Shown here: positions 39,913 to 49,347 of the stretch, one piece after another | Position numbering within the stretch: the stretch's first letter is position 1 | How the letters are laid out: the number at the start of each line of letters is the position of its first letter | NCBI GenBank assembly: GCA_934500835.1 | Contig: CAKSTR010000001.1 | Coordinates: forward strand, 496,001-560,000 | DNA: 64,000 nucleotides | From: an uncultured Paracoccaceae bacterium | GTDB lineage: Bacteria > Pseudomonadota > Alphaproteobacteria > Rhodobacterales > Rhodobacteraceae | Direction of reading: 5' to 3' | Notes under the pieces: model-generated | Told to the model about the DNA's origin: nothing | What the model saw: only the letters and a program-made list of their open reading frames with translations | Database searches by the model: none | Made by a program: the position numbers and the translations under genes

Positions 39913-41424
39913 TCACTTGCCCTTGACGGAAGGCAGTTCGGACACCAGCCGCAAACTCGCGTTGATGCCTTCAAGCTGGTAGTGCGGCCGCAGATAGAAG
40001 CGGGCGTTGTAATAGCCCGGGCGGCCCTCGACGCTGTCCACCTGCACTTCGGCCATGGCCAGCGGGCGTTTCGCCTTGGCCTTGTCGTCAGCCATGGCGG
40101 TATTGGCCAGCACATAACGGTTGATCCATTCCGACAGCCACACCTGCATGTCGCCGCGTTCCTTGAACGTCCCGATCTTGTCGCGCGCGATTGCCTTCAG
40201 GTAATGCGCAAAACGGCAGACCGGGAAGAGATAGGGCAGGTTCGCCGAAAGCCGTTCATTGGCCTGGGCGTCCGGGTCGACCAGCCGACCCGCCCGCGCC
40301 TCGTCGTCCTGCAGGGAATGCGCGCCGATGAAAGCCGCAAGGTCGGTGTTCTTGCGGTGCAGGATCGGCATCATGCCCAGCTTGGCCAGTTCGGCCTCGC
40401 GCCGGTCGTCGATGGCGATCTCGGTCGGGCATTTCATCGCGATCGAGCCGTCATCGGTCGGGAAGCTGTGGACCGGAAGATTGGTGACGGTTCCGCCCGA
40501 TTCCACGCCACGGATCTGCGTGCCCCAGCCGCTGATCTTGTGGCTGCGGTTGATGTTCACGCCCATGGCATAGGCCGCGTTCATCCAGACATAGTGATCG
40601 TGCTTGCCGTCGATGGCCTCTTCGAAGGCGAAGCCCTTCACCGGCACGGTGTTGGCACCGTAGGGCAGCCGCCCCAGAACACGCGGCATTGCCAGACCGA
40701 TATAGCGGGCATCTTCCGACTCCCGCAGGGACTGCCAGCTGGCATATTCCGGCGAGGAGGTGATCTGCTTCAGGTCCTGCGGATTGGGCAGTTCCTGCCA
40801 GCTTTCCATGCGGAACAGCTGCGGTGCGGCGGCCGCGATGAACGGCGCGTGGGCCGAAGCCGCGATGCCCGACAGGTTGCGCAGCAGGCCCACGTCGCGG
40901 GGATGGTGGCTGAACTCGTAATCGCCGATCAGCGCACCGTAAGGCTCGCCGCCGAACATCGAGTATTCCTCGGAGTAGAGCTTCTTGAACATCGGGGACT
41001 GGTCCCACATCTGCCCTTCGAAGTCCTCCAGCTGGTCGGCCAGCTGGTCCTTGGAGATGTTCAGCACCCGGATCTTCAGCTTGCTGTCGGTCTCGGTGTT
41101 GTTGACCAGATAGTGCAGCCCGCGCCACGATCCTTCCATCTTGCGCACTTCGGGGGCGTGCAGGATCTCGTTCATCTGGACGGTCAGCATCTCGTCGATG
41201 CCGGCGATCAGCGACTTGATCGACTTCACCGCATTGCCCGAGATCGTCGCCGTGCCGGATTTCTCCTGCGCGGCCATGGCAAGGTTCTGAACCAGCTTCT
41301 TCAGCTTGGCCGAACTGTCATCCTTGACCCGGAAGTCCTTTTCCAGAAGGTCGTTGAATTCCCCCAGATCGATCGCCTGGGCTTCGGCGGCGCCGGCGGC
41401 GGCGGCTTTTTCCTGTTCGGCCAT
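39913..41424 (-). CDS. tssC: TssC sheath protein (503 aa)
   Basis: Family marks are MEGSWRGLHYLVNNTETD (about 85), the GEPYGALIGDYEFSHHPRDV block (about 168), VLGRLPYGANTVPVKGFAFE and VQLSEWINRYV-like end segments, and PGYYNARFYLRPHYQLEGIN. TssC is the large subunit of the contractile sheath. It overlaps tssB by one base (TAATG), the usual arrangement, so both subunits are made in balance. Length is normal. Confidence 0.97.
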   Translation of the reverse strand: MAEQEKAAAAGAAEAQAIDLGEFNDLLEKDFRVKDDSSAKLKKLVQNLAMAAQEKSGTATISGNAVKSIKSLIAGIDEMLTVQMNEILHAPEVRKMEGSWRGLHYLVNNTETDSKLKIRVLNISKDQLADQLEDFEGQMWDQSPMFKKLYSEEYSMFGGEPYGALIGDYEFSHHPRDVGLLRNLSGIAASAHAPFIAAAAPQLFRMESWQELPNPQDLKQITSSPEYASWQSLRESEDARYIGLAMPRVLGRLPYGANTVPVKGFAFEEAIDGKHDHYVWMNAAYAMGVNINRSHKISGWGTQIRGVESGGTVTNLPVHSFPTDDGSIAMKCPTEIAIDDRREAELAKLGMMPILHRKNTDLAAFIGAHSLQDDEARAGRLVDPDAQANERLSANLPYLFPVCRFAHYLKAIARDKIGTFKERGDMQVWLSEWINRYVLANTAMADDKAKAKRPLAMAEVQVDSVEGRPGYYNARFYLRPHYQLEGINASLRLVSELPSVKGK

Positions 41425-41957
41425 TATTCATTGCCTCCCTGATCCTTCATCGCCTCGCTGGCGACCTGTTGCAGCAGGGGCTCGTTCTGCAGAAGCTGGG
41501 CGATGCGCTTCTCGGCGTTCACCTTGCCGTCCATGTAGCTGAGAAGCTCTTCCAGCTGCTTGCGCATCGCCAGAAGCTCTGCCAGTGCGGGCACCTGTTC
41601 GGCCACCTTGTCGGGGCTGAAATCGCCCATCGACTTGAACGACAGATCGACGAACATCTCTTCGTCGGCCTCCTGGCCTTCCTTGCCGGGAAGGGTGTTC
41701 TTCACCCGTGCCTTCACCCGGGGCGAGAGCGCCTCCATGTATTTGCTGAAGCGCCCGGCATCGACCTCGACGAAGGTGCGGTCGTTCGGGGTTTTCTGCG
41801 CCTCCTTCGACTCGGACGATCCGGCAAGATCGGCCATGACCCCCATCACGAAGGGAAGTTCGATCGTGGTCGGGCTGCCGTAATGTTCGACATCATAGGC
41901 GATCTGGACCCGCGGGGCGCGGTTCCTTTCGATGACCTTGGCCTTGCTCTCGCTCAT
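41424..41957 (-). CDS. tssB: TssB sheath protein (177 aa)
   Basis: The protein has the VipA pattern: RVQIAYDVEHYGSPTTIELP, then FVMGVMADLAG, DRTFVEVDAGRF and a C-terminal helix (LLSYMDGKVNAEKRIAQLLQ). With TssC it forms the sheath that contracts to fire the tube; ClpV later dismantles it through the TssC N-terminus. The gene starts three bases after tssA and overlaps tssC by one base. Length is normal. Confidence 0.97.
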   Translation of the reverse strand: MSESKAKVIERNRAPRVQIAYDVEHYGSPTTIELPFVMGVMADLAGSSESKEAQKTPNDRTFVEVDAGRFSKYMEALSPRVKARVKNTLPGKEGQEADEEMFVDLSFKSMGDFSPDKVAEQVPALAELLAMRKQLEELLSYMDGKVNAEKRIAQLLQNEPLLQQVASEAMKDQGGNE

Positions 41958-41960
41958 GGC

Positions 41961-43109
41961 TCATTCTCTCCCGGATTTGGTCTTGTCATCAAAAACCCCT
42001 GCAACGCTGCGGAATTCCTTGAGTCCGCTCGGGGCAATCTCTTCCATCAACTGCATGAAATTCATCGCCACCATCTTGCGCATCCGGCGGGCCAGATGGG
42101 GAAGCGGGGACGAGGGTTCGGTCCGCTCGTAGAAATCGATGATAAGGTCCAGCATCCGTTCCACGTCACGACGGCTGTTGACCTGGCCCGGAAGGGAGGG
42201 CGCGGCGGCGGCCGCCGGGGCGGCGGCGGGGGCAGAGGACATCGCTTGGGCCTCCTGTGCAGGGGCGGCGGGGGCGGCACCGGACGGAGCCGCGGCTGCG
42301 GCGGCAACCGTGTCCAGCGCCAGCGCGATCCGGGAAAGGAACTTCTCAAGCGTGCCGAAGCGGACGCCCATGTCATTGTCGGTCACATGCGGGGCCAGCG
42401 CCGCCTCAAGCGCCGAAAGACCCGCACGCGCGGCCGCGAGGCTGGCCTTCAACGCCGCCATGTCATCGGGACGTTCGGCCGCAGTGGCGCGCAGGCCCGC
42501 CGTGACCCGATTGATCCGCGCCTCATGCGCCGCGACCAGTTCGGCCATTTCCTTGTCGTTCAGGCCACTGGGGGATTCGGACACGAAGGCCGCCCGGTTC
42601 AGCGCCGCCGCCGCCAGATCGCCGCCGGTGATCGGCCCGATGCCACGGGGGGCCAGCAGGGTGACGAATTCCAGATCCCCCAGCACGCCGCCGTCACTGT
42701 TTTCCAGCTGGAACAGCGCGTTGATCCTCCGCAATGCCGCTTCGCGCTTGCTGGCGGCGGGGCGCAGCGCCGGATGCAGGGTCTCCCAGTGGGCGCTGAC
42801 ATTGTCGGTGATCAGCTTCAGCCCTTCGGCCACGCCCGCCAGACCGTTCTCATTGGTCCAGAGCCGCGCCACGATCACCAGAAGCCGCAGGTCGCGGCCC
42901 GTTGCGGCCAGACTGCGCGCTTCCTCGGCCAAGTCGGACCAATCCAGCTCGACCGCGCCGGTGCCGCCCTGTTCGACCAGACGCTGCCGGGCCGGGCGGG
43001 AGGCTGCCTGCAGCCGGTTCTCAAGGGCATGGAAACGGGCATCGTTCCGCAGGTCCGACCCAGACGGAGAAGACGGGTCCACAGCCGCTAGGAAAGGTCC
43101 AATGTCCAT
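41961..43109 (-). CDS. tssA: TssA (ImpA-type) sheath cap protein (382 aa)
   Basis: The N-terminal ImpA domain is clear: PSSPSGSDLRNDARFHALEN, then DLRLLVIVARLWTNENGLAG and HWETLHPAL. An Ala/Pro-rich linker (about 280-310) precedes a small C-terminal helical domain (DVERMLDLIIDFYERTEPSS, then PLPHLARRM). TssA primes baseplate and sheath assembly. It is the first structural gene of the operon. The 89-bp gap upstream, 43110-43198, is AT-richer than its surroundings and may hold a promoter, though ppkA read-through is also possible. Confidence 0.93.
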   Translation of the reverse strand: MDIGPFLAAVDPSSPSGSDLRNDARFHALENRLQAASRPARQRLVEQGGTGAVELDWSDLAEEARSLAATGRDLRLLVIVARLWTNENGLAGVAEGLKLITDNVSAHWETLHPALRPAASKREAALRRINALFQLENSDGGVLGDLEFVTLLAPRGIGPITGGDLAAAALNRAAFVSESPSGLNDKEMAELVAAHEARINRVTAGLRATAAERPDDMAALKASLAAARAGLSALEAALAPHVTDNDMGVRFGTLEKFLSRIALALDTVAAAAAAPSGAAPAAPAQEAQAMSSAPAAAPAAAAAPSLPGQVNSRRDVERMLDLIIDFYERTEPSSPLPHLARRMRKMVAMNFMQLMEEIAPSGLKEFRSVAGVFDDKTKSGRE

Positions 43110-43198
43110 TCAACAACGCCGGTAGATAAAGTAACGAAAACAGTCAAAGACTGGCAGAGCTATACGATTCTTACAACCTACACCTGCCCCCCCACCCG

Positions 43199-45367
43199 TC
43201 AAGGTCGGGATTCGAGTATGCGCGAGGCGAAGCCCAGAATGTTCCCCGGACGTTCGGCCTGGGCCGCCGCCAGCGCCTCGGCGAAAGAGGCCACCGATTC
43301 ATCGCGGGGGCGGCGTGTGTCGAAAAGCGCACCCTGGGTGACGAAGGCGATGAACTCGCTCTTGCCGTAATCCTCTTGGTTCACCCGCAGGGCGATCCGC
43401 CGCGGGTCCGCCTTCTTTTCCTCGAAACTGTGGACGACGCGGATGCGCCGCGTTCCACCTTCGATCACGCCCAGCCTGGCGATGTCGTTGTCAAGAAAGC
43501 TCTCGTTCGGCAGGATGTTGTAGACCTTGCCGCTGCTGTCCACCGCGACCACCCAAAGCTGGCCATTGGTGATGTTCGCCGGGATCAGCACATCGACGAT
43601 GGGATAATCGCCGGTCTTGTAGACCCCGGTCAGGTTGCTTTCGCCGGTCGCGCCCTGCCCCATCCAGATCGAGATCGCATTGGTCGGCAGGCCCGGCAAC
43701 TCGCTGCGGACGCGGCACAGATGGTCGTTCAGAACGTTCAGCGAGACCTGGACCTTGCGGTCGCCGATCAGCGGGTCAAGTGCTGCGGTGATGGCATCGT
43801 CCAGACCGCTGGCCACCGCATCGCCGGTGACGGTGACGGTTGCACCCAGGGGATAGCCGCCCGAGGGCGGGTCAAGCTGGCGCAGGGGTCCGCAATCGGC
43901 CAGAGGGTCCAGCGCCTTCTGCACCACCTCGACCTCAAGCACAGTCGGCCCGGCCACGATGTCGGTCTTCAGGGTGAAGCCATGGGTCGTGGCCCAGGTC
44001 TCCAGCCCGGTCCTGATGCCGGCCGCATCGGCCTTGCTGGAGGCCACGCCACCGATGCCGGCCGCGGTATCGCTGATCTGGATCCGCCAGCCCTCCAGCC
44101 CGCTGACGGCGGCAAAGACTTCGGCCGCGCCCCGGGCCCAGGCCTCGGACGGAACCCCTTGCGCCAGGGTGATCGCCCCCGGCTCGGCCTCGCGTCCCGC
44201 CAGCGCCGCGAAGCCCTTGCGGATCGCCGCCGCCGTTGCCTCATCCGGTGCGTTCCCCGCCAGGCGCGGGATCGCCAGCCCGCCTCCGGCCGAGGCTTCC
44301 AGCACATAGGGCGACGCGACGGGCAGCGGCTCCTTGAACATCGCCGCGACCCGCTCTTTCACCCCGTCCAGAAGACCCAGGTACCAGGCGCCGCCGCCGC
44401 CGGCCGCAAGGATCAGAAGCAGAAGAAGGAACGCCAGCCCGCCACGCTTCTTCTTCGGGCCGGTCTCGGTCCGCATGTCGCGCCGGGTCGGTGCCCGCGT
44501 CGGCGGGGCCGCGCGGGTCGCCCGCTCAGGCGCCGGCCCCTTCAGCACCTTGCCCACCTGATCGACCACCGCCTGCGCCGAGGGCGCGCGATGCGCCAGC
44601 GCAGGCTCGCTCAGCCAGTCGATCAGCCCCTTCAGGGGTTCCGGCACGCCGCCCGTATCCAGCCTCTCCTGCTTTCTGCGGATCATCTCACCGGGGGTCA
44701 TGCCGGCAAAGGGCACCTGCCCTTTCCAGGCCGCCAGCAACAGCGCACCCAAGGCGTAAAGGTCCGACCGCGCCTCGGCCTTGCCTTCCATCTGTTCGGG
44801 CGCGGCATATTCGTATTTGCCCGCGAAATCGTTGCCGACGATGGTCCGCGCCCCCGCCCCGGTGTCCTTGGCGATGCCGAAGTCGATGATCGTCGCCTTT
44901 TCGGGGCTGCCATCGCGCAGGATCACATTATCGGGCGACAGGTCGCGGTGGACGATGCCCTGCTTGTGCGCCGCCACCAGCCCCTCGGCCACCCGATGCG
45001 CAATGATCATCAGCTCGCGCGGCTCCAGCCTGCGCCGCAGCATCTCGTCGGCGATGGACGGCCCGGCGATGTAATCCATCACCAGAAACACATGCCCCTG
45101 ATCAGAGCGCGAGCATTCGGTATAGCGCACCACCGCATCGTCACGGATGTCGCGCATCTGCTCTTCGCGGCGCATCAGCTCGATATAGCCTTCCTGCCCG
45201 GAAAACTGCGCATTCAAGGCCTTGATCGCCACCACCCGGCCCGAGATCAGGTTGCGCGCGCGATAGACCTCACCCGTGCCGCCACGGCCGATGACGCCTT
45301 CGATCTCATAGGTGTTGTTCAGGATCTGGCCGCGGTGAAAGATGTCCCCCGGCAGTGCGTCAATCAT
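43199..45367 (-). CDS. ppkA: Ser/Thr protein kinase PpkA (722 aa)
   Basis: ATG 45367 (MIDALPGDIFHRGQ) is preferred to an in-frame TTG three codons upstream. The kinase domain (about 20-275) is intact: GRGGTGEVYRARN, AIKALN, HRDLSPDN, DFGIAKD and YAAPEQMEG. A membrane span follows at about 310-335 (LAFLLLLLILAAGGGGAWYL). The periplasmic half ends in a DUF4384-like region (YKTGDYPIVDVLIPANITNG, LWVVAVDSSGKVYNILP). In T6SS loci PpkA phosphorylates the FHA protein in response to envelope signals, and PppA reverses this. It is divergent from clpV. Confidence 0.95.
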   Translation of the reverse strand: MIDALPGDIFHRGQILNNTYEIEGVIGRGGTGEVYRARNLISGRVVAIKALNAQFSGQEGYIELMRREEQMRDIRDDAVVRYTECSRSDQGHVFLVMDYIAGPSIADEMLRRRLEPRELMIIAHRVAEGLVAAHKQGIVHRDLSPDNVILRDGSPEKATIIDFGIAKDTGAGARTIVGNDFAGKYEYAAPEQMEGKAEARSDLYALGALLLAAWKGQVPFAGMTPGEMIRRKQERLDTGGVPEPLKGLIDWLSEPALAHRAPSAQAVVDQVGKVLKGPAPERATRAAPPTRAPTRRDMRTETGPKKKRGGLAFLLLLLILAAGGGGAWYLGLLDGVKERVAAMFKEPLPVASPYVLEASAGGGLAIPRLAGNAPDEATAAAIRKGFAALAGREAEPGAITLAQGVPSEAWARGAAEVFAAVSGLEGWRIQISDTAAGIGGVASSKADAAGIRTGLETWATTHGFTLKTDIVAGPTVLEVEVVQKALDPLADCGPLRQLDPPSGGYPLGATVTVTGDAVASGLDDAITAALDPLIGDRKVQVSLNVLNDHLCRVRSELPGLPTNAISIWMGQGATGESNLTGVYKTGDYPIVDVLIPANITNGQLWVVAVDSSGKVYNILPNESFLDNDIARLGVIEGGTRRIRVVHSFEEKKADPRRIALRVNQEDYGKSEFIAFVTQGALFDTRRPRDESVASFAEALAAAQAERPGNILGFASRILESRP

Positions 45368-45516
45368 CGCCTTCAACCTCTTGGGAGCGGAAAACCGGAC
45401 GCCCCTCGCAAAACAGTCGCAAAATCTATGGGTCTAGACTAAACTGAGTCTCGGCGGATTTCCTGCCCTTTTTTTCTACGTTCTTGCACAACCAGATTTT
45501 TTGAAAGGGCGCCCCG
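45368..45516. promoter_or_regulatory. Divergent promoter region between ppkA and clpV
   Basis: This AT-richer gap must drive ppkA-tssA onward to the left and clpV to the right. It holds an AGACT-N6-AGTCT inverted repeat (45436-45451), a possible operator. No sigma-54 -24/-12 element was recognised. Confidence 0.4.
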
Positions 45517-48234
45517 ATGGCCCAACGCGGATCTCCTGAAACCGTCAAGCGCAAGGAATTGGTGGGCAAGCTGAACCCGACCTGCCTCAAGGCCTTTTCC
45601 GAAGCGGCCGGCATGGCGAAATCGCGCGGCAACCCTTACGTCGAACTGGCGCATTTCATCGATGCCCTCAGCCGGACCGAACGTACCGATTTCGACATCA
45701 TCTGCCAGTCCGCCGGGATCGACGGGGCGCGGCTGGAAGGCGACATCCAGCGGGCACTGGACAAGCTGCCGCATGGTGCAAGCGCGGTCGAGGAATTCTC
45801 GGACCACATCTTCCACGCCATCCGCGAAGCCTGGACCTATGGCAAGATGGAGCGCGAGGACGATCAGGTCCGCTCGGCCTGGGTGCTGGTCGCGGCGATG
45901 AAGACGCCGGTGCTGGAAGGGCTGATGCTGAAGATCAGCCTTGAGTTCGACAAGATCGACCCCGCCACGCTGGAACCTGCGCTGGCGGGCCTGCTTGAGG
46001 CCTCCAGCGAATCCCCCGTGGCCCCCGCCGCCGCTGCCCCCGAAGGCGCCGCCAAGCCGCAGGCCGGCAAATCGGCGCTGGCGCAATATGCCACCAACCT
46101 GACCGCCCGCGCCAGGGACGGCAAGATCGACCCGGTGATCGGCCGCGACATGGAGATCCGCCAGATCATCGACATCCTGATGCGCCGCCGCCAGAACAAC
46201 CCGATCCTGACCGGCGAGGCCGGGGTGGGCAAGACCGCCGTGGTCGAGGGCTTCGCCCTGCGGCTGGCGCGCGGCGACGTGCCGCCGCAGTTGCAGGCGG
46301 TCGATCTGCACATGCTGGACATCGGGCTGATGCAGGCCGGGGCAAGCGTGAAGGGCGAGTTCGAGAAGCGCCTGAAAGCCGTCATCGACGAGGTTCAGGG
46401 CAGCCCGAAACCGATCATCCTTTTCATCGACGAGGCCCATACCCTGATTGGCGCCGGGGGGGCGGCCGGCACCGGCGATGCGGCGAACCTGCTGAAACCG
46501 GCCTTGGCACGGGGCGAGTTGCGCACCATCGCCGCGACCACATGGGCCGAGTACAAGGAGCATATCGAGAAAGACCCCGCCCTGACCCGCCGCTTTCAGG
46601 TGGTCAAGGTCGAAGAGCCGGGTGAGGACGCCGCGATCCGCATGGTCCGCGGCATCGCCGCCGTGCTGGAAAAGCACCACAAGGTCGAGATTCTGGACGA
46701 GGCGATCCAGTCCGCCGTCCGCCTGTCGCACCGCTACATCCCGGCGCGGCAATTGCCCGACAAGGCGATCAGCCTTCTGGACACCGTCTGCGCCCGCGTC
46801 GCGGTTTCCCAGCACGCCACCCCTGCCGAGATCGAGGACATCGAACGCCGCCTGCAGGCGCTTGAGGTCGAGGCCGCCATCGTCGCGCGCGAAGCGCAGG
46901 TCGGCATGGACACCGGTGACCGTGGCCCCGAGGTGGACGCCCTGATCGTCGCAGCCCGCGCCGAACTCGACGCCGCCAAGGTCCGCTGGGAGTCCGAGAA
47001 GCTTCTGGTGGACGCGGTTCTCGACCTTCGCGCCAAGCTGCGCGCCGAAGGCCTGCCGGTGGACGACACCGCCGATCCCCCTGCCGAGGATGCCGCAGCC
47101 GAAGCCAGCGAAGAGGTTCCCGACCCGCGCATGACGGCAGAGGAGCGTGCCGCCACGCTGGACACCCTGAAGGCCAAACAGGCGGAGTTGTCAAAACTGC
47201 AGGGCGAACGCCCGCTGATCCTGCCCTCGGTCGACCGGATCGCCGTGGGATCGGTGGTGCAGGACTGGACCGGCATCCCCGCCGGGCGGATGCTGGCAAG
47301 CCAGGCCGAGCAGGCACTGACGCTGGCCTCGATCCTGGCCGAGCGCGTGGTGGGGCAGGATCACGCCATGGGCATGATCGCAAGCCGCATCCAGACCAGC
47401 CTTGCCGGTCTTGGCGCGCCGGAAAAACCCGTGGGGGTCTTCATGCTGGCCGGGCCATCCGGCGTGGGCAAGACCGAAACCGCACTGGCGCTGGCCGAGA
47501 CCCTGTTCGGCGGCGAGCAGAACCTGATCGCGATCAACATGTCGGAATTCCAGGAAGCGCATACGGTTTCGACCCTGAAAGGCGCGCCTCCGGGCTATGT
47601 CGGCTATGGCAAGGGCGGCATCCTGACCGAAGCCGTCCGCCGCCGGCCCTATTCCGTCGTCCTGCTGGACGAGGTGGAAAAGGCCCACCCCGATGTGCAC
47701 GAGATCTTCTTTCAGGTCTTCGACAAGGGAATGATGGACGACAGCGAAGGCCGCCGCATCGACTTCAAGAACTGCCTGATCCTCTTGACCACCAACGTCG
47801 GCTCTGAAGAGATCATGGCGATGACGGATGAGGGGCGCCACGGTGCCGATCTGGACGAACTGACCGCCGCCCTGCGCGCGCCGATGCTGAAGACCTTCCC
47901 CGCCGCCTTGCTGGGCCGCATCGTCAGCATCCCCTACTACCCGCTGTCGGACGCGATGATCGAGGCCATCGCCGGCCACAAGCTGCGCGGCATCGCCAAA
48001 CGGCTGGCCAAGGGGCATGAGGCGGAACTGGTGATCGGGGACGGCGTGATGGACCAGATCAAGGCGCGCTGCACAGAACTGGACTCGGGCGGGCGGATGA
48101 TCGACGCCATCCTGACCAATACCCTTCTGCCCGAGCTGTCGCGCCAGATCCTGAACCGCAAGCTGGAGGGAACTCCGCTGAGCAGGGTCACCGTGACCGG
48201 CACCCCGGACGGCTTCGCCTACGCGTTCGAATGA
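45517..48234 (+). CDS. clpV: ClpV (TssH) sheath-recycling ATPase (905 aa)
   Basis: The N-terminal domain (LVGKLNPTCLKAFSEAAGMA) carries the helices that read the TssC tail. Two AAA+ modules follow, with Walker A motifs GEAGVGKTAVVEG (about 235) and GPSGVGKTETALAL (about 650), and Walker B motifs ILFIDEAHT and VVLLDEVEKAHPD. A coiled-coil middle domain lies between (about 430-560, with an Ala/Glu-rich insert). ClpV pulls TssC out of contracted sheaths to recycle them. It opens a plus-strand operon that continues into DUF2169 and effector genes. Confidence 0.97.
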   Translation: MAQRGSPETVKRKELVGKLNPTCLKAFSEAAGMAKSRGNPYVELAHFIDALSRTERTDFDIICQSAGIDGARLEGDIQRALDKLPHGASAVEEFSDHIFHAIREAWTYGKMEREDDQVRSAWVLVAAMKTPVLEGLMLKISLEFDKIDPATLEPALAGLLEASSESPVAPAAAAPEGAAKPQAGKSALAQYATNLTARARDGKIDPVIGRDMEIRQIIDILMRRRQNNPILTGEAGVGKTAVVEGFALRLARGDVPPQLQAVDLHMLDIGLMQAGASVKGEFEKRLKAVIDEVQGSPKPIILFIDEAHTLIGAGGAAGTGDAANLLKPALARGELRTIAATTWAEYKEHIEKDPALTRRFQVVKVEEPGEDAAIRMVRGIAAVLEKHHKVEILDEAIQSAVRLSHRYIPARQLPDKAISLLDTVCARVAVSQHATPAEIEDIERRLQALEVEAAIVAREAQVGMDTGDRGPEVDALIVAARAELDAAKVRWESEKLLVDAVLDLRAKLRAEGLPVDDTADPPAEDAAAEASEEVPDPRMTAEERAATLDTLKAKQAELSKLQGERPLILPSVDRIAVGSVVQDWTGIPAGRMLASQAEQALTLASILAERVVGQDHAMGMIASRIQTSLAGLGAPEKPVGVFMLAGPSGVGKTETALALAETLFGGEQNLIAINMSEFQEAHTVSTLKGAPPGYVGYGKGGILTEAVRRRPYSVVLLDEVEKAHPDVHEIFFQVFDKGMMDDSEGRRIDFKNCLILLTTNVGSEEIMAMTDEGRHGADLDELTAALRAPMLKTFPAALLGRIVSIPYYPLSDAMIEAIAGHKLRGIAKRLAKGHEAELVIGDGVMDQIKARCTELDSGGRMIDAILTNTLLPELSRQILNRKLEGTPLSRVTVTGTPDGFAYAFE

Positions 48235-48249
48235 ACGGCGCGCAGGACC

Positions 48250-49347
48250 ATGCTGATCCGCACCTCAACCCGCTATCTCTCCCAGTTCACCATGGGGATG
48301 GACAAGGCCGGCAGCGAGCATCTGCTGCTGGTCATCAAGGGCACCTTCGACTTCCCCGCGCAGGGCGGAACTGCCACGCGGGCGAAGGTGCAGCGCCCGC
48401 TGATCATGGCCGACGAATACACCGGCGCGCCCGGCCTTTCGGCCCCGCTGTGGGAGACCGATTTCGCCTTCCGCAAGGCAAGATGCGATGTGGTGGCCCA
48501 AGGCGCGGCCTATGCCCCGAACGGCCAACCGGCCGAGCGGGTGCGGGTCGGGCTGCGCGTCGGCGACTGGGTGAAGCAGTTCGATGTGGTCGGCCCCCGG
48601 CAATGGCGCACGCTTGGTCCCGCTGTCACGGCGACGAAACCCTGGCCCTTCACCCGCCTTGCCTTCGGCTATGACACCGCCTTCGGCGGGCCGGACCGCA
48701 GCTTTGCGGGCCAGGGCACCCCGCCGGTCTTTGCCGGTAACCCTTACGGCTATGGCTATGCCACGGCGCGGTCGGGCAGCCGTCTCGACGGGCAGGACCT
48801 GCCCCTGACCGAAGACCCCGCCGATCCGGTCACCTCGCCCTTCGGAGCGCATCGGCCGATGGCGCTTGGCCCGGTGGCGCGGGTCACGCCCGAGCGGACG
48901 CGTTTTGCCGGCACCTACGATCAGGACTGGATCGACAACACCTTTCCCTTCCTGCCCGACGACTTCGACGAGCGTTATTTCCAATGCGCGCCCGAGGATC
49001 AGCAGATCCCCTTCCCCGCGCCATTTACCCCTGTGGTCATCGTCGGGATGACCCCCTCCGGCCGGGAGGAGTTCCGCCTGCCGGACACCGCCCTGCCGGT
49101 CAGGGTGTTTCGTGGCGCCGAGGTCGCGCTGGACAGCGTGCTGCGCCCCGACACGCTGGCCTTCGACTGCGAGGCGCGCCAATTGACCCTGACCTGGCGC
49201 TGCGAAGCCCCGATCCTGCGCACCCTGACCGAGTTCACCGAGGCCTGGGTCGGCCCCCCCTCGCCCGGCCTGGCCCGCGCGCGCGCCACCGGCAAGACCT
49301 ATCTGACCCTGCCGCGCGTTCGCGAACCCGACAGTGAGGCGGCATGA
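48250..49347 (+). CDS. DUF2169 T6SS effector-loading accessory protein (365 aa)
   Basis: The DUF2169 pattern is clear: LLLVIKGTFDFPAQGG, LWETDFAFRKARCDVVAQG, RLAFGYDTAFGG, and QCAPEDQQIPF. Proteins of this family sit beside PAAR-like effector genes and act as adaptors/chaperones in some T6SS. Here it starts 15 bases after clpV and its stop overlaps the next start (ATGA). Placement two genes upstream of the DUF4150 effector supports a loading role. Confidence 0.9.
   Translation: MLIRTSTRYLSQFTMGMDKAGSEHLLLVIKGTFDFPAQGGTATRAKVQRPLIMADEYTGAPGLSAPLWETDFAFRKARCDVVAQGAAYAPNGQPAERVRVGLRVGDWVKQFDVVGPRQWRTLGPAVTATKPWPFTRLAFGYDTAFGGPDRSFAGQGTPPVFAGNPYGYGYATARSGSRLDGQDLPLTEDPADPVTSPFGAHRPMALGPVARVTPERTRFAGTYDQDWIDNTFPFLPDDFDERYFQCAPEDQQIPFPAPFTPVVIVGMTPSGREEFRLPDTALPVRVFRGAEVALDSVLRPDTLAFDCEARQLTLTWRCEAPILRTLTEFTEAWVGPPSPGLARARATGKTYLTLPRVREPDSEAA

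Noticed and set aside
43376..45442. 688-residue plus-strand frame antisense to ppkA
   Set aside because: The kinase motifs on the minus strand are intact; this frame is a shadow.
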